Assembly (NCBI GenBank): GCA_013112635.1
Contig: JABFGF010000015.1
Location: 1-64,000, forward strand
Direction of reading: 5' to 3'
Source: Calditrichota bacterium
GTDB taxonomy: Bacteria > Calditrichota > Calditrichia > Calditrichales > J004
DNA: 64,000 nt
Below the pieces are notes generated by a model. That model was not told where the DNA came from. It was given only the letters and a program-made list of their open reading frames with translations, and did not search any database. The position numbers and the translations under genes are program-made. This document shows positions 36,851-44,146 of the stretch, in pieces. Position 1 is the first letter of the stretch; the number at the start of each line of letters is the position of its first letter.

Positions 36851-36964
36851 ATGACCCAGGAAACCCAAACAAAGATTGAAAAGGGAGCCGTAATTGCATC
36901 CGTCATCGTTTCAGGTGTGCAGCTTGCCCTTCAGGTCACAGGATTGTTTCGCGGAAAGGCCTAA
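36851..36964 (+). CDS. 37-residue single-TM protein
   Basis: AAGGAGAT is seven bases before ATG 36851, and the frame ends at TAA 36962-36964. The product has a polar N-terminus (MTQETQTKIEKG), one hydrophobic helix (AVIASVIVSGVQLALQVTGL) and a basic end (FRGKA). It is likely a small inner-membrane or virion-like membrane protein. It is followed four bases later by another single-TM protein. Confidence 0.55.
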   Translation: MTQETQTKIEKGAVIASVIVSGVQLALQVTGLFRGKA

Positions 36965-36967
36965 TCA

Positions 36968-37189
36968 ATGATGCCACCGGAAACAGAAGATAATGTCGTG
37001 GATGTGTCGCTTAAGCATATAGTGCTGGCCTTTGGTGGTATTCTCTTTGGTACCGCCATCGTAGGCACCACCATTGTGCTTGTTCGTGACCATATCCGCT
37101 TTAAACGACAGAAGTCATTTTTTGACAGCTTCAGCAACCTGATAAATTCCATTACCAATCTTGGAGGAAATAAATGGAAAAAAGAGTAG
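36968..37189 (+). CDS. Small single-TM protein (73 aa)
   Basis: The product has an acidic N-terminus (MPPETEDNVVDVSLK), one clear membrane helix (IVLAFGGILFGTAIVGTTIVLV) and a basic C-terminal tail (RDHIRFKRQK), so the tail probably faces the cytoplasm. It overlaps the next small gene by 16 bp. Function unknown. Confidence 0.5.
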   Translation: MMPPETEDNVVDVSLKHIVLAFGGILFGTAIVGTTIVLVRDHIRFKRQKSFFDSFSNLINSITNLGGNKWKKE

Positions 37190-37308
37190 ATGGATATTTT
37201 ATTAGTAATGATGAAGTGAATAAGGGCAAAAGGATCCTAAGCTATATAGGGATTGGAACCATCGCCTGGAAAGTAATGCGCTTCATAATTGCTTCACCGG
37301 TGAGATAA
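37174..37308 (+). CDS. 44-residue membrane-associated protein
   Basis: GGAGGAAATAA immediately precedes ATG 37174, and the frame runs to TAA 37306-37308. The product begins MEKRVDGYFISNDEVNKGKR and continues with a hydrophobic stretch ILSYIGIGTIAWKVMRFIIA, ending SPVR. The strong ribosome site makes it likely real despite its size and its overlap with the upstream gene. Confidence 0.5.
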   Translation: MEKRVDGYFISNDEVNKGKRILSYIGIGTIAWKVMRFIIASPVR

Positions 37309-37311
37309 GCC

Positions 37312-37566
37312 ATGGCCACAAAGTTGAGATTCAATATTAACTCACATGCAATCGCTAAAACAGCAAGCCTGATTTCAAACAGCGTTTTATTAACAGCAAA
37401 CGCTTACCTGATCGGAACAGGTTTTGCCAACAGCTTTCGCGAGCAGAAAACAATGAGCCGCAACCAGAACCTGCAACTGACCGCTGAGATTGCCACATCC
37501 ATCGCTTCACTCACCAGGGTAATAACCGACACGCTCAATAAGCATAATAACAATGAGAGCGGTTAA
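37312..37566 (+). CDS. Small membrane-associated protein (84 aa)
   Basis: The product has a basic N-terminus, a hydrophobic ISNSVLLTANAYLIGTGFA segment and a Thr/Ser-rich C-terminus with EIATSIASLTRVITDTLN. It starts three bases after the previous stop and overlaps the next gene by 14 bp. It is the fourth small membrane-type protein in a row. No family is recognised. Confidence 0.5.
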   Translation: MATKLRFNINSHAIAKTASLISNSVLLTANAYLIGTGFANSFREQKTMSRNQNLQLTAEIATSIASLTRVITDTLNKHNNNESG

Positions 37567-38062
37567 GTATTATCCGCCCGAATCCCGCCGCTACCTTCAG
37601 CAAAACCTGCAATGCATCTACTGTGGCAATACCACGGCTTTCTTTATTGATCTAAAGCTAAGACACCAGGTCATCATTCAGAATGACAGCTCCATTCTTG
37701 TTGAACCTTCCAAAACAACAGAGAAGGTCTTTCACTCAATCGCCAAAAATATGGATATGGTACTGGACAATGAGAATGAAGTGATCAACTGCGCCAACTG
37801 CCGGAATCCCGGCGTGGACCGCCAGGAACGCCTGCTGGATTACTGCTGGCAGGTGGGTTGTCCCGGTTGTGATGTCTGCGGCAGCTATATCGATAAAGAG
37901 GATCTTATTGAAACATGTACAGAATGCCTCAGGGAAAACAAAGGAAAAATTGGAGAGGAAGACTGTGCCTATCAATGCATGTATTATGATAATGGACTAG
38001 ACGCCGTACGCAGGCATTATGAAGTAACACTGGAAGAGTTAAAGCGGGACGCGGGCTACTAA
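37553..38062 (+). CDS. Cysteine-rich zinc-binding protein (169 aa)
   Basis: Several pairs of cysteines suggest three zinc sites: CIYC near residue 21, CANC near 80, CPGCDVC near 105, and CTEC near 122. Residues between them are polar. The product shares the opening pattern of the other zinc proteins downstream (39215, 39582), so the cluster may have arisen by duplication. No catalytic motif is seen. It is followed by a repeat-like stretch. Confidence 0.5.
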   Translation: MRAVKYYPPESRRYLQQNLQCIYCGNTTAFFIDLKLRHQVIIQNDSSILVEPSKTTEKVFHSIAKNMDMVLDNENEVINCANCRNPGVDRQERLLDYCWQVGCPGCDVCGSYIDKEDLIETCTECLRENKGKIGEEDCAYQCMYYDNGLDAVRRHYEVTLEELKRDAGY

Positions 38063-38106
38063 CAAACAATGGGGGCACAGTTTTTCCAGTGCCCTCATAT
38101 TAATTA

Positions 38107-38285
38107 TTAACCGCAAAGGCGCAAAGAACGCAAAGGTTTTTGATTCTTTTCTAATAACAATACTTAGCCACTGATACACACAGAAAATCATCCCGATATA
38201 AAACATCGTGGATTTCACAGAAAACGTTCAACAGAAAAAAAATACGAAATAATTAGTGAAATCAGTGTAATTCGTGGATGAAAAA
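38107..38285. repeat. Dispersed-repeat-like intergenic element
   Basis: AACCGCAAAGGCGCAAAGAA and further AACGCAAAGG words lie at 38107-38136. A TTAGCCACTGATACACACAG word lies near 38165, and an inverted-looking TTAGTGAAATCAGTGTAATT then CGTGGATGA lies near 38252-38282. These resemble low-complexity dispersed intergenic repeats known from several environmental phyla. No other copy was found in this window, so the repeat nature rests on resemblance. Confidence 0.35.
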
Positions 38286-38300
38286 ATGAGAGAATAAAAT

Positions 38301-39218
38301 ATGCTGAAAACGACAAAGGATAAAAAGGGATGGTTATTGCCATACCTGGTTTCACTTGACCTGATGTTTTATAAACGATGGGATTATTGGCTAAACATAT
38401 GTAACAGGAACAGGATTCCGGATGAACCAATTCCCTATATAGAATTCCATCCTATCCATGAATATCCAAAGAAAGAAGTACAGAAGAATCTGACGGACTG
38501 TTTGAAGGAAGCAGCTTATCAGCTCTCCCATCCATTGCATAGTTTTGTGGACTGGATGCTGTGGGGCTTCAACTATGGCAAAGAATTCCCTGTTGGAGTT
38601 ACAGAAAAGATTGATGACTACTGGTACCGTACTTTTAACCTGGGATTGTTTTACCGGGAACCGGCCGATCATTGGCCCGATCTGGCAATGGATGTGATGG
38701 GCAGGAATAACCCACTGGGCTTTTTTGCCACACCGGGCGCGGTGGTAGATATGATGGTAAAAATGCAGTTTGGAGGAGAACCAACCCATGATCATAAAAA
38801 CAAAAGTGTTCTCGATCCTTGCTGTGGCACCGGCGGCATGCTGCTCTATGCCTCCAACTATTCCTTAAACCTTTATGGCCAGGATATCTCACCATTGTTG
38901 ACCAAGATCGCCACGATCAATGCCTTCATCTATATGCCCTGGATGGTCTCCAAACCCAAACACCTTACCATCTTCGATGTTCAGATAACTGAGAAAGAAT
39001 TCCAATCCGGAGTGAAGATTCCATTTTGTACAAAGTGTGAAAAAGAAAACCAGAGTTTCTATGTGGATCTACAAACCGATTACCGCTGTGAGGTTTCCAA
39101 TGCCGGTCATTTTACTCTGGACACACCAACCATCAGCAGTGACCTTATTAAAAGAAAACTAAAACCAGAAAACATTGCCTGCTCAGAGTGTAGCAAAAGC
39201 GGAAAGGAATATGCATGA
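38301..39218 (+). CDS. HsdM-like methyltransferase-fold protein, apparently lacking motif IV (305 aa)
   Basis: Motif I SVLDPCCGTGGMLLYA near residue 173 and LYGQDISP near residue 190 are those of N6-adenine DNA methyltransferases, with an upstream helical FFATPGAVVDMMV as in HsdM. The (N/D)PP(Y/F) catalytic motif, expected 40-80 residues later, was not found. Instead the C-terminus carries FCTKCEKE and CSECSKSG, which could bind zinc. It is therefore either a degenerate methylase with a structural role or an enzyme on another substrate. It overlaps the next gene by four bases. Confidence 0.6.
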   Translation: MLKTTKDKKGWLLPYLVSLDLMFYKRWDYWLNICNRNRIPDEPIPYIEFHPIHEYPKKEVQKNLTDCLKEAAYQLSHPLHSFVDWMLWGFNYGKEFPVGVTEKIDDYWYRTFNLGLFYREPADHWPDLAMDVMGRNNPLGFFATPGAVVDMMVKMQFGGEPTHDHKNKSVLDPCCGTGGMLLYASNYSLNLYGQDISPLLTKIATINAFIYMPWMVSKPKHLTIFDVQITEKEFQSGVKIPFCTKCEKENQSFYVDLQTDYRCEVSNAGHFTLDTPTISSDLIKRKLKPENIACSECSKSGKEYA

Positions 39219-39616
39219 GTATAATATGTATCGAATGTGGTAACCGGCACTTCTTTGATTGCGAGGTGGAAACAGTCATGGAAATCGAAATGTCCGGAGA
39301 AGGTTTATTGTTACAACCGGCCAAATTTGAAGACTGGAACTATGCTGAGGAAAATGTACGTGATCAGGTGAAGGAAGCAGTGCTTTCCACAGAAAAGATG
39401 AGCGCTGATGAACTATCGATGGAAGATTATAATCCCTACCTGCGCTGTGCTGTCTGTTTTTCCAGATCCGTCTGTCGTCCATTCTCAGACTGGTATCCCA
39501 GAAAAACCAGCATAGGTCTGGATGAAGAAATGCTAAAAAACAGAGAATCACTTTTACAACTAAGAGGTGAAAGAAAAAATCATGAGAATAAACTGCCCGT
39601 CCTGTGGCAACCATAA
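39215..39616 (+). CDS. Zinc-ribbon protein (133 aa)
   Basis: CIECGNRHFFDCEVETVMEI at the N-terminus and CAVCFSRSVC in the middle give two Cys pairs for one zinc ribbon. The rest is acidic and helical. The ATGA overlap with the methyltransferase-like gene suggests coupled translation. Similar N-termini occur in the proteins at 37553 and 39582. No specific function is known. Confidence 0.5.
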   Translation: MSIICIECGNRHFFDCEVETVMEIEMSGEGLLLQPAKFEDWNYAEENVRDQVKEAVLSTEKMSADELSMEDYNPYLRCAVCFSRSVCRPFSDWYPRKTSIGLDEEMLKNRESLLQLRGERKNHENKLPVLWQP

Positions 39617-39857
39617 AAAGTTTTTGATTCCGCTCTGGGTACGCGCCACCTTCAAGTTTACCGAGGAAGGTACCATCTCCATCCTTCATGTAAAACCTCT
39701 GGAATCCCTGGAAGAGAAACTGACCGATCAGGGTAAAACGTCCTTCCAACTTACTTGCCAGGAATGTGGTGATGATGCAGTCATTAATTTTAATGAGTAT
39801 GAAAAGCTGGATAAGGAATCGGCAGAGCGAAAAGCATTGGAAGGGATAGGCTTATGA
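39582..39857 (+). CDS. Zinc-ribbon protein (91 aa)
   Basis: The start is ATG 39582 (MRINCPSCGNHKKFLIPLWV), 35 bp inside the previous gene. CPSC at residues 5-8 and CQEC near residue 63 form one zinc ribbon. The middle (RATFKFTEEGTISILHVKPL) has beta-strand patterns. It overlaps the following gene by four bases. It belongs to the small zinc-protein set of this operon; function unknown. Confidence 0.5.
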   Translation: MRINCPSCGNHKKFLIPLWVRATFKFTEEGTISILHVKPLESLEEKLTDQGKTSFQLTCQECGDDAVINFNEYEKLDKESAERKALEGIGL

Positions 39858-40696
39858 GCGAAGATTATAAAAGCCAGATAAACAACCAGATTAAGGATGT
39901 TGTAAATCAATGGATAGAAGACCTGAAACAAAAACACCCAACGCTGCTTTTGACAAAGCAGTGGAATGTACTATATCCCAAAGGTTTCCATGCTGGCAAT
40001 AATATTATAGCTGTGGTCAGTGGTAGCAAGAAAGGCAAACACCTGGTAGCTGAACTGAATATCTTTCTGCCCGATAACCTGGAGTTGGATTTGAAGAGTG
40101 TGGAACTGCTACTAAAGAACGAACCCTATAAAGTAGAAAAGAAACCATCCGCTGGTGGGCAGATACCACGACCGATTGATGAGCCGCTGGATACCCTGAA
40201 TGACATAATCCTGAGTATAAACCAGTTCCTGCAAAGCATTCATGTTCCTGAAACTTTTCACCCGATTGCCGATCAGGCATATTCATCCAAATCGATAATC
40301 CGGCCGTCGCAGCCACATGCAAAAAATATCAATATAAAACAGAACAGTGCACCTGCCAATGTAGATGAAGTAAAGAAAGAGATGCTTTACAGCCCTGCGT
40401 TGCCGGAATGGTACAGGACCATAGAAAGCCCATCGGTTAAGGCCGATCTCGCCCAAAAACTAGCTGAGAGCTTTGTCAGTTACCAGCAGCAAACAGGTAG
40501 AAAAATAGAGTTTGTGGAGTTCTTTAATATCTTTAGTGAGCATCTTAAAACACAGAACAAGCTGCATCATTACTGCCGATACAAAGGCCAGCCGGTCAAG
40601 CTCGATTCAAACAATTTCTGCACCGAGAGCTTCTGTTCCAAGAAACCCTATAATTCTGTCTGTAACCAAACCACTTTAAAATTTGGAGAACCTTAA
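39854..40696 (+). CDS. Hypothetical protein (280 aa) upstream of the clamp
   Basis: A soluble protein with a mixed alpha/beta N-terminal half and a polar, proline-rich linker (about 95-175). The C-terminal helical part is SVKADLAQKLAESFVSYQQQ, then CRYKGQPVKLDSNNFC near residue 240. The C-terminal cysteines may bind metal. No family is recognised. Its stop overlaps the clamp's ATG by one base (40696), so a replication-linked role is possible but inferred only from order. Confidence 0.45.
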   Translation: MSEDYKSQINNQIKDVVNQWIEDLKQKHPTLLLTKQWNVLYPKGFHAGNNIIAVVSGSKKGKHLVAELNIFLPDNLELDLKSVELLLKNEPYKVEKKPSAGGQIPRPIDEPLDTLNDIILSINQFLQSIHVPETFHPIADQAYSSKSIIRPSQPHAKNINIKQNSAPANVDEVKKEMLYSPALPEWYRTIESPSVKADLAQKLAESFVSYQQQTGRKIEFVEFFNIFSEHLKTQNKLHHYCRYKGQPVKLDSNNFCTESFCSKKPYNSVCNQTTLKFGEP

Positions 40697-41841
40697 TGAA
40701 TTCTAATTCCCAAAAAGATTGTACTTTAAACGCTTCGCAAACAAAGGAGAGTCGGGCAGGCAATTGCATTCTCTTTTTAATCCAGACTTTCCTGCCCATT
40801 GCAGATAAAGTCTATGACCGAAAAACAACACTCGATATCCTGCACAGCATATGTATCAAAGATGGCTTTATGCTTATGACCGACCTGGATACATTTGTAA
40901 GGATGCCCCTTAAAAATACCCGACAGCCGGACAGGTATAATTATACATTGCCCATCAAAATCCTAAAGAAGATATTATTAACCAAACCTGCTTCCCTATG
41001 TATTGAAAAATCTACGGAGGATAAATTAAGTATAAAGTTTGATGAGTGTCAGATCACTGTTCCTACTGAAAATACAGATGAATATCCATCATTTCCTGAG
41101 GAGAATTATGAGAAAATTGCGGAGTGGAACCGCGATGTCTTTAAGCAGCTGGCCAAGCAGATCACCTTTGCCTCGGTTGATATTATGCGTGCTTCACTGA
41201 CAGGCATTCTTGTCAAACAGGATGAATATCTCAGTTCCGTGGCCACTGATGGTCATGTGCTGCAGTGGATCAAGAACCTGGATACCGCCAATAAATGCCT
41301 GCACTTCAAAGAGTATGAATGCAATATTCCGGCAAAGGTTATCAAGATAATTGCGAGATATGTGCAGTACAAAACAGAAGTCTGGCAGTCAGAGAAATAC
41401 CTGATGTTCAAGCTGGGTCACGGTATCGAGTTTGTGGTACGCAAGATTGATGATCCTTATGTGGACTATAAAAAAGTAATACCGGTTGAATTACCGAATA
41501 CTTTGACATTGAATAGAAAAGGAATACTTAAACAGATCAAATCAGCAAAGAATTTTTCAAGTCAGGCTGACCTAAAAGCTATCAATGGCTCCATTGAATT
41601 TAAATCCCGGGATATTGATCAGGGAACAGAGTATCAATCCACAATGGATGTTGAAAAAAGAGAAGGCGCTGAGATGGATGTCGCGCTTGACCTGGCCTTA
41701 CTGGAAAAGAGTCTGAACGGTATTGAAGGCGAACTGATCGAATGGAAATATATTGATGGTGATGGCCCCAATATTCTAAACAGTGCTGAAGATGATAATA
41801 CTCTTAATCTGCTTATGCCGGTCAGGAGGAACAATGGATAA
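40696..41841 (+). CDS. Divergent DNA polymerase sliding clamp (DnaN-like, 381 aa)
   Basis: The product has the three-domain length of bacterial beta clamps. Recognisable blocks are FASVDIMRASLTGILVKQDE with VATDGHVLQW, DPYVDYKKVIP in place of the usual FPDYRRVIP, and the C-terminal LMPVRRNNG, corresponding to the PMRL end. Sequence identity to chromosomal DnaN is evidently low. A clamp in an accessory block, beside methyltransferase-like and zinc proteins, suggests an element that supplies part of its own replication machinery. The stop overlaps the next gene by eight bases. Confidence 0.7.
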   Translation: MNSNSQKDCTLNASQTKESRAGNCILFLIQTFLPIADKVYDRKTTLDILHSICIKDGFMLMTDLDTFVRMPLKNTRQPDRYNYTLPIKILKKILLTKPASLCIEKSTEDKLSIKFDECQITVPTENTDEYPSFPEENYEKIAEWNRDVFKQLAKQITFASVDIMRASLTGILVKQDEYLSSVATDGHVLQWIKNLDTANKCLHFKEYECNIPAKVIKIIARYVQYKTEVWQSEKYLMFKLGHGIEFVVRKIDDPYVDYKKVIPVELPNTLTLNRKGILKQIKSAKNFSSQADLKAINGSIEFKSRDIDQGTEYQSTMDVEKREGAEMDVALDLALLEKSLNGIEGELIEWKYIDGDGPNILNSAEDDNTLNLLMPVRRNNG

Positions 41842-42625
41842 TAACCTGGTCATAGACTTTGCAGAGAGGATAGAAGATAATATAGAAGATTTTAAACTGG
41901 ATAGCCTTGACACCGAAACAAACTACACTGCCGCCAAGATAAAAGTCACCCGCGATCCCGAATCCAATAATCCCATAGTTTTCTATTCCCAGGAGCTCAG
42001 TAGGAATTTCAAAGATGATTCCGATAAGTTTGGTAAAAGACATATCATTAAAGCTTTTACGCCCTCCAATATGGAAGCGGTAGCTGATACAACCCTGGAA
42101 CGAAAGTTTTCAGATACCATCCTGGCTTTCAAGAACCAGATCCCGGATTATTCACCCTTGTCTGATATCCATTCGGAGAAGATGAAACTGTTTATGGATG
42201 AGGACTCAGCCACTTTTCTCTCGGACATCGGCATCAATATCGACGGTCTAGGTGAAGATTTTGGCGGGTTGCAAAGTGTATCAGCGAACCCTTTTATGGA
42301 AGACATCGCCTATAATGCTAGCCAGCTAAAAACGGAATTAGCAGAGTTAAGAGGGAAATACATGCTGGTAAAAATGCAGATGACGGAATCCTTTGAGAAT
42401 GAAGTGGATCCGCAAAAGATGAGTGATGCGGACTTTGCAGAATGTATGGCCCTGGAAAATGCCAATGAAGGGCTGGTACAGGCTTACCTGGCCTTTAAAG
42501 AAAAAATAAAAGCATTGGAAAGTAAGCTGGGCATTGTCTCAACGGAAATATTCAACGAAACAAAATCCAAAATCCGTTTACCAAAATCACTGGAGGGCCA
42601 GAACAATGCCTTACTACAAATATGA
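41834..42625 (+). CDS. Hypothetical protein (263 aa) co-translated with the clamp
   Basis: ATG 41834 is preceded by CAGGAGGAACA. An in-frame extension from 41783 lies inside the clamp gene and is not needed. The product is acidic with a long helical C-terminal part (ASQLKTELAELRGKYMLVKM), probably coiled coil. The first 25 residues (MDNNLVIDFAERIEDNIEDF) are strongly acidic. No family is recognised. It overlaps the next gene by 20 bp. Confidence 0.5.
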   Translation: MDNNLVIDFAERIEDNIEDFKLDSLDTETNYTAAKIKVTRDPESNNPIVFYSQELSRNFKDDSDKFGKRHIIKAFTPSNMEAVADTTLERKFSDTILAFKNQIPDYSPLSDIHSEKMKLFMDEDSATFLSDIGINIDGLGEDFGGLQSVSANPFMEDIAYNASQLKTELAELRGKYMLVKMQMTESFENEVDPQKMSDADFAECMALENANEGLVQAYLAFKEKIKALESKLGIVSTEIFNETKSKIRLPKSLEGQNNALLQI

Positions 42626-42884
42626 CTTTGATGGCCTGTGGTTTAGTATCTATAAACAGGTATTAAAGCATAATGAACTCCTGGGTGATGACGGCCTTGA
42701 TAAGAATCAGCTTCGGGAAGTGACTACTTCGATCTTTATAGCCCAGACCCAGAAAGGAATGAATAAGCCTCTTCTGATAAACAGCTTTATGGAGTCAGTA
42801 ATCAAAAAGATCCAGTTTATCAAAGATAGAAAAAAGCAGGAGGTTGTTTATAACGCCATAAGTAAAATATTAAAGGAGGGCTAA
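42606..42884 (+). CDS. Hypothetical protein (92 aa)
   Basis: GGAGGGCC and ATG 42606 give the start inside the end of the preceding gene. The product MPYYKYDFDGLWFSIYKQVL... is helical and basic, without motif or membrane segment. It is followed after one base by the FmdB-like gene. Function unknown. Confidence 0.5.
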   Translation: MPYYKYDFDGLWFSIYKQVLKHNELLGDDGLDKNQLREVTTSIFIAQTQKGMNKPLLINSFMESVIKKIQFIKDRKKQEVVYNAISKILKEG

Positions 42885-42885
42885 A

Positions 42886-43080
42886 ATGCCGATATTCGAT
42901 TTTTCATGTTTGAGCTGCCATTATGTATTTGAGAGAATCTGCGGTCTTGAGCAGGATTATCCTCCCTGTCCCATCTGTGGAGGTGAAACAGATAAAATCA
43001 TGGGTGCTCCTGTCGCGCATTTCAAAGGCAAGGGCTTTCATTGCACAGATTATAATTCTAAAAAACGTGCATGTAAGTAA
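42886..43080 (+). CDS. FmdB-type zinc-ribbon protein (64 aa)
   Basis: MPIFDFSCLSCHYVFERICG then CPICGGETDKIMG matches the FmdB/CxxC_CXXC zinc-ribbon family (MPIYDYxCxxC). The function of most members is unknown, and the name derives from a putative regulator. It is the last gene of the long operon that begins at 36586, and a terminator follows. Confidence 0.7.
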   Translation: MPIFDFSCLSCHYVFERICGLEQDYPPCPICGGETDKIMGAPVAHFKGKGFHCTDYNSKKRACK

Positions 43081-43083
43081 TAT

Positions 43084-43118
43084 CTAAAAGAAGAGAATTA
43101 GTTCTCTCTTCTTTTACC
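43084..43118. terminator. Bidirectional intrinsic terminator
   Basis: AAAAGAAGAGA pairs with TCTCTTCTTTT (about 43086-43115). It closes the plus-strand operon and may also serve the minus-strand gene ending at 43188. Confidence 0.6.
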
Positions 43119-43187
43119 CTCCATTTCTATTACCTTGAACAGAAGTGATTTGCAGTTTAATCACTTCGTATTGTTGAAAATCCCGAT

Positions 43188-43706
43188 TCAATTACTAAAT
43201 CGATTACGATCGGCATATTTACGAACTGTTGTATGACTACAGCCAATAAGTCCTGCAATCTCCCTGCTGCTCATATCCGGATATTTTTCAATATGAAACT
43301 TTACCACTTCCTGTAACTGTCCATTGGATGAAGTTGACATAATACTTTCCCTGATTTCCTTTTCCAGCCAACCAAATAATCCCAACATGGCCGGGATAAG
43401 AAAACCCACTGTGATTCCAATAATCAAAGCAAAGGTTCCAGGCGGTTTCCAGTCAATCATATACTTCACATTAAGTGTAATGGAAATCGTGGCAGCCAGA
43501 AGTAAAATTATCCTGGCCGGAAGCAGTTGGATGTGCTGCATGGAAAAGTAGATTGAAGAATCAATGGCCAGTACAAGCAGGGTGGTGGTCACAAATGGAA
43601 ACAATAATCCCTGGCCATATAAGGAAAGTATGGAATAGCAGTGTTCAAAAGTGGCAAGGAGAAAAAGAAGCGGAAGGATGGTTAACCAGATTTTACGCGA
43701 TGACAT
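43188..43706 (-). CDS. Membrane-anchored HTH protein (172 aa)
   Basis: Four hydrophobic helices cover about the first 125 residues (IWLTILPLLFLLATFE; LLFPFVTTTLLVLAID; ARIILLLAATISITL; FALIIGITVGFLIPAM). They are followed by a cytoplasmic HTH, SSREIAGLIGCSHTTVRKYA, near the C-terminus. Membrane-tethered regulators of this shape occur on mobile elements, and a DUF2637-like resemblance is possible. ATG 43706 has GGAGC upstream, and the GGCATAAGA word lies at 43737-43745. It probably senses something at the membrane and binds element DNA. Confidence 0.55.
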   Translation of the reverse strand: MSSRKIWLTILPLLFLLATFEHCYSILSLYGQGLLFPFVTTTLLVLAIDSSIYFSMQHIQLLPARIILLLAATISITLNVKYMIDWKPPGTFALIIGITVGFLIPAMLGLFGWLEKEIRESIMSTSSNGQLQEVVKFHIEKYPDMSSREIAGLIGCSHTTVRKYADRNRFSN

Positions 43707-43736
43707 AAGAAGCTCCAAAATATATATATACACTAC

Positions 43737-43745
43737 TCTTATGCC
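43737..43745 (-). promoter_or_regulatory. GGCATAAGA element before the membrane HTH gene
   Basis: Read on the minus strand, TCTTATGCC gives GGCATAAGA, 31 nt upstream of ATG 43706. It is one of five identical words in this block. Confidence 0.5.
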
Positions 43746-43762
43746 GGAATTAAAGGTAGTTT

Positions 43763-43996
43763 TTACTTCTTATCAGATACTTTCTGTATCAGTTCGCTGG
43801 GAGAAATTTTAAGTGGCTCGACCAGCTTGAAAAGGGTTGTTATGGTAGGTTGGCTGATACCCCTTTCCATGTTGGATATGAAATTGCGTTCCAGACCGCT
43901 TGCATAGGCCAGGGCTTCCTGGGACAGGTTATTCCGTAATCGTTCCTCTTTTAGCACTTCACCAAAGGTTACTGCTAATACTGGTTTTTCTTTCAT
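43763..43996 (-). CDS. XRE-family transcriptional regulator (77 aa)
   Basis: A Cro/C1-type HTH: FGEVLKEERLRNNLSQEALA, then YASGLERNFISNMERGISQP, and a third helix TLFKLVEPLKISPSEL. It is short and lacks an effector domain, the form of many phage and plasmid regulators. The 16-bp palindrome at 44030-44045 is the obvious candidate operator, and the GGCATAAGA words may lie in its regulon. Confidence 0.75.
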   Translation of the reverse strand: MKEKPVLAVTFGEVLKEERLRNNLSQEALAYASGLERNFISNMERGISQPTITTLFKLVEPLKISPSELIQKVSDKK

Positions 43997-44029
43997 AAAT
44001 CAAAGTAGCAATAATTATTTCAACTATCC

Positions 44030-44045
44030 GCCCACAATAGTGGGC
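44030..44045. promoter_or_regulatory. 16-bp palindrome, candidate XRE operator
   Basis: GCCCACAATAGTGGGC is an inverted repeat with six-base arms, between the XRE gene start (43996) and the exoprotein gene (44147). Location and symmetry fit an autoregulatory operator. Confidence 0.45.
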
Positions 44046-44097
44046 AAAGCATTGTTTTATTTCTTAGATTAGAACTGTTGTTTATAGCGTGATTTTT

Positions 44098-44106
44098 GGC
44101 ATAAGA
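44098..44106 (+). promoter_or_regulatory. GGCATAAGA element before the exoprotein gene
   Basis: The word is 41 nt before ATG 44147, followed by AAACTGATAA as at 36538 (AGAGTGATAA). Confidence 0.5.
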
Positions 44107-44146
44107 AAACTGATAACTAATTATTTACTCATTACGGAGATTACTT

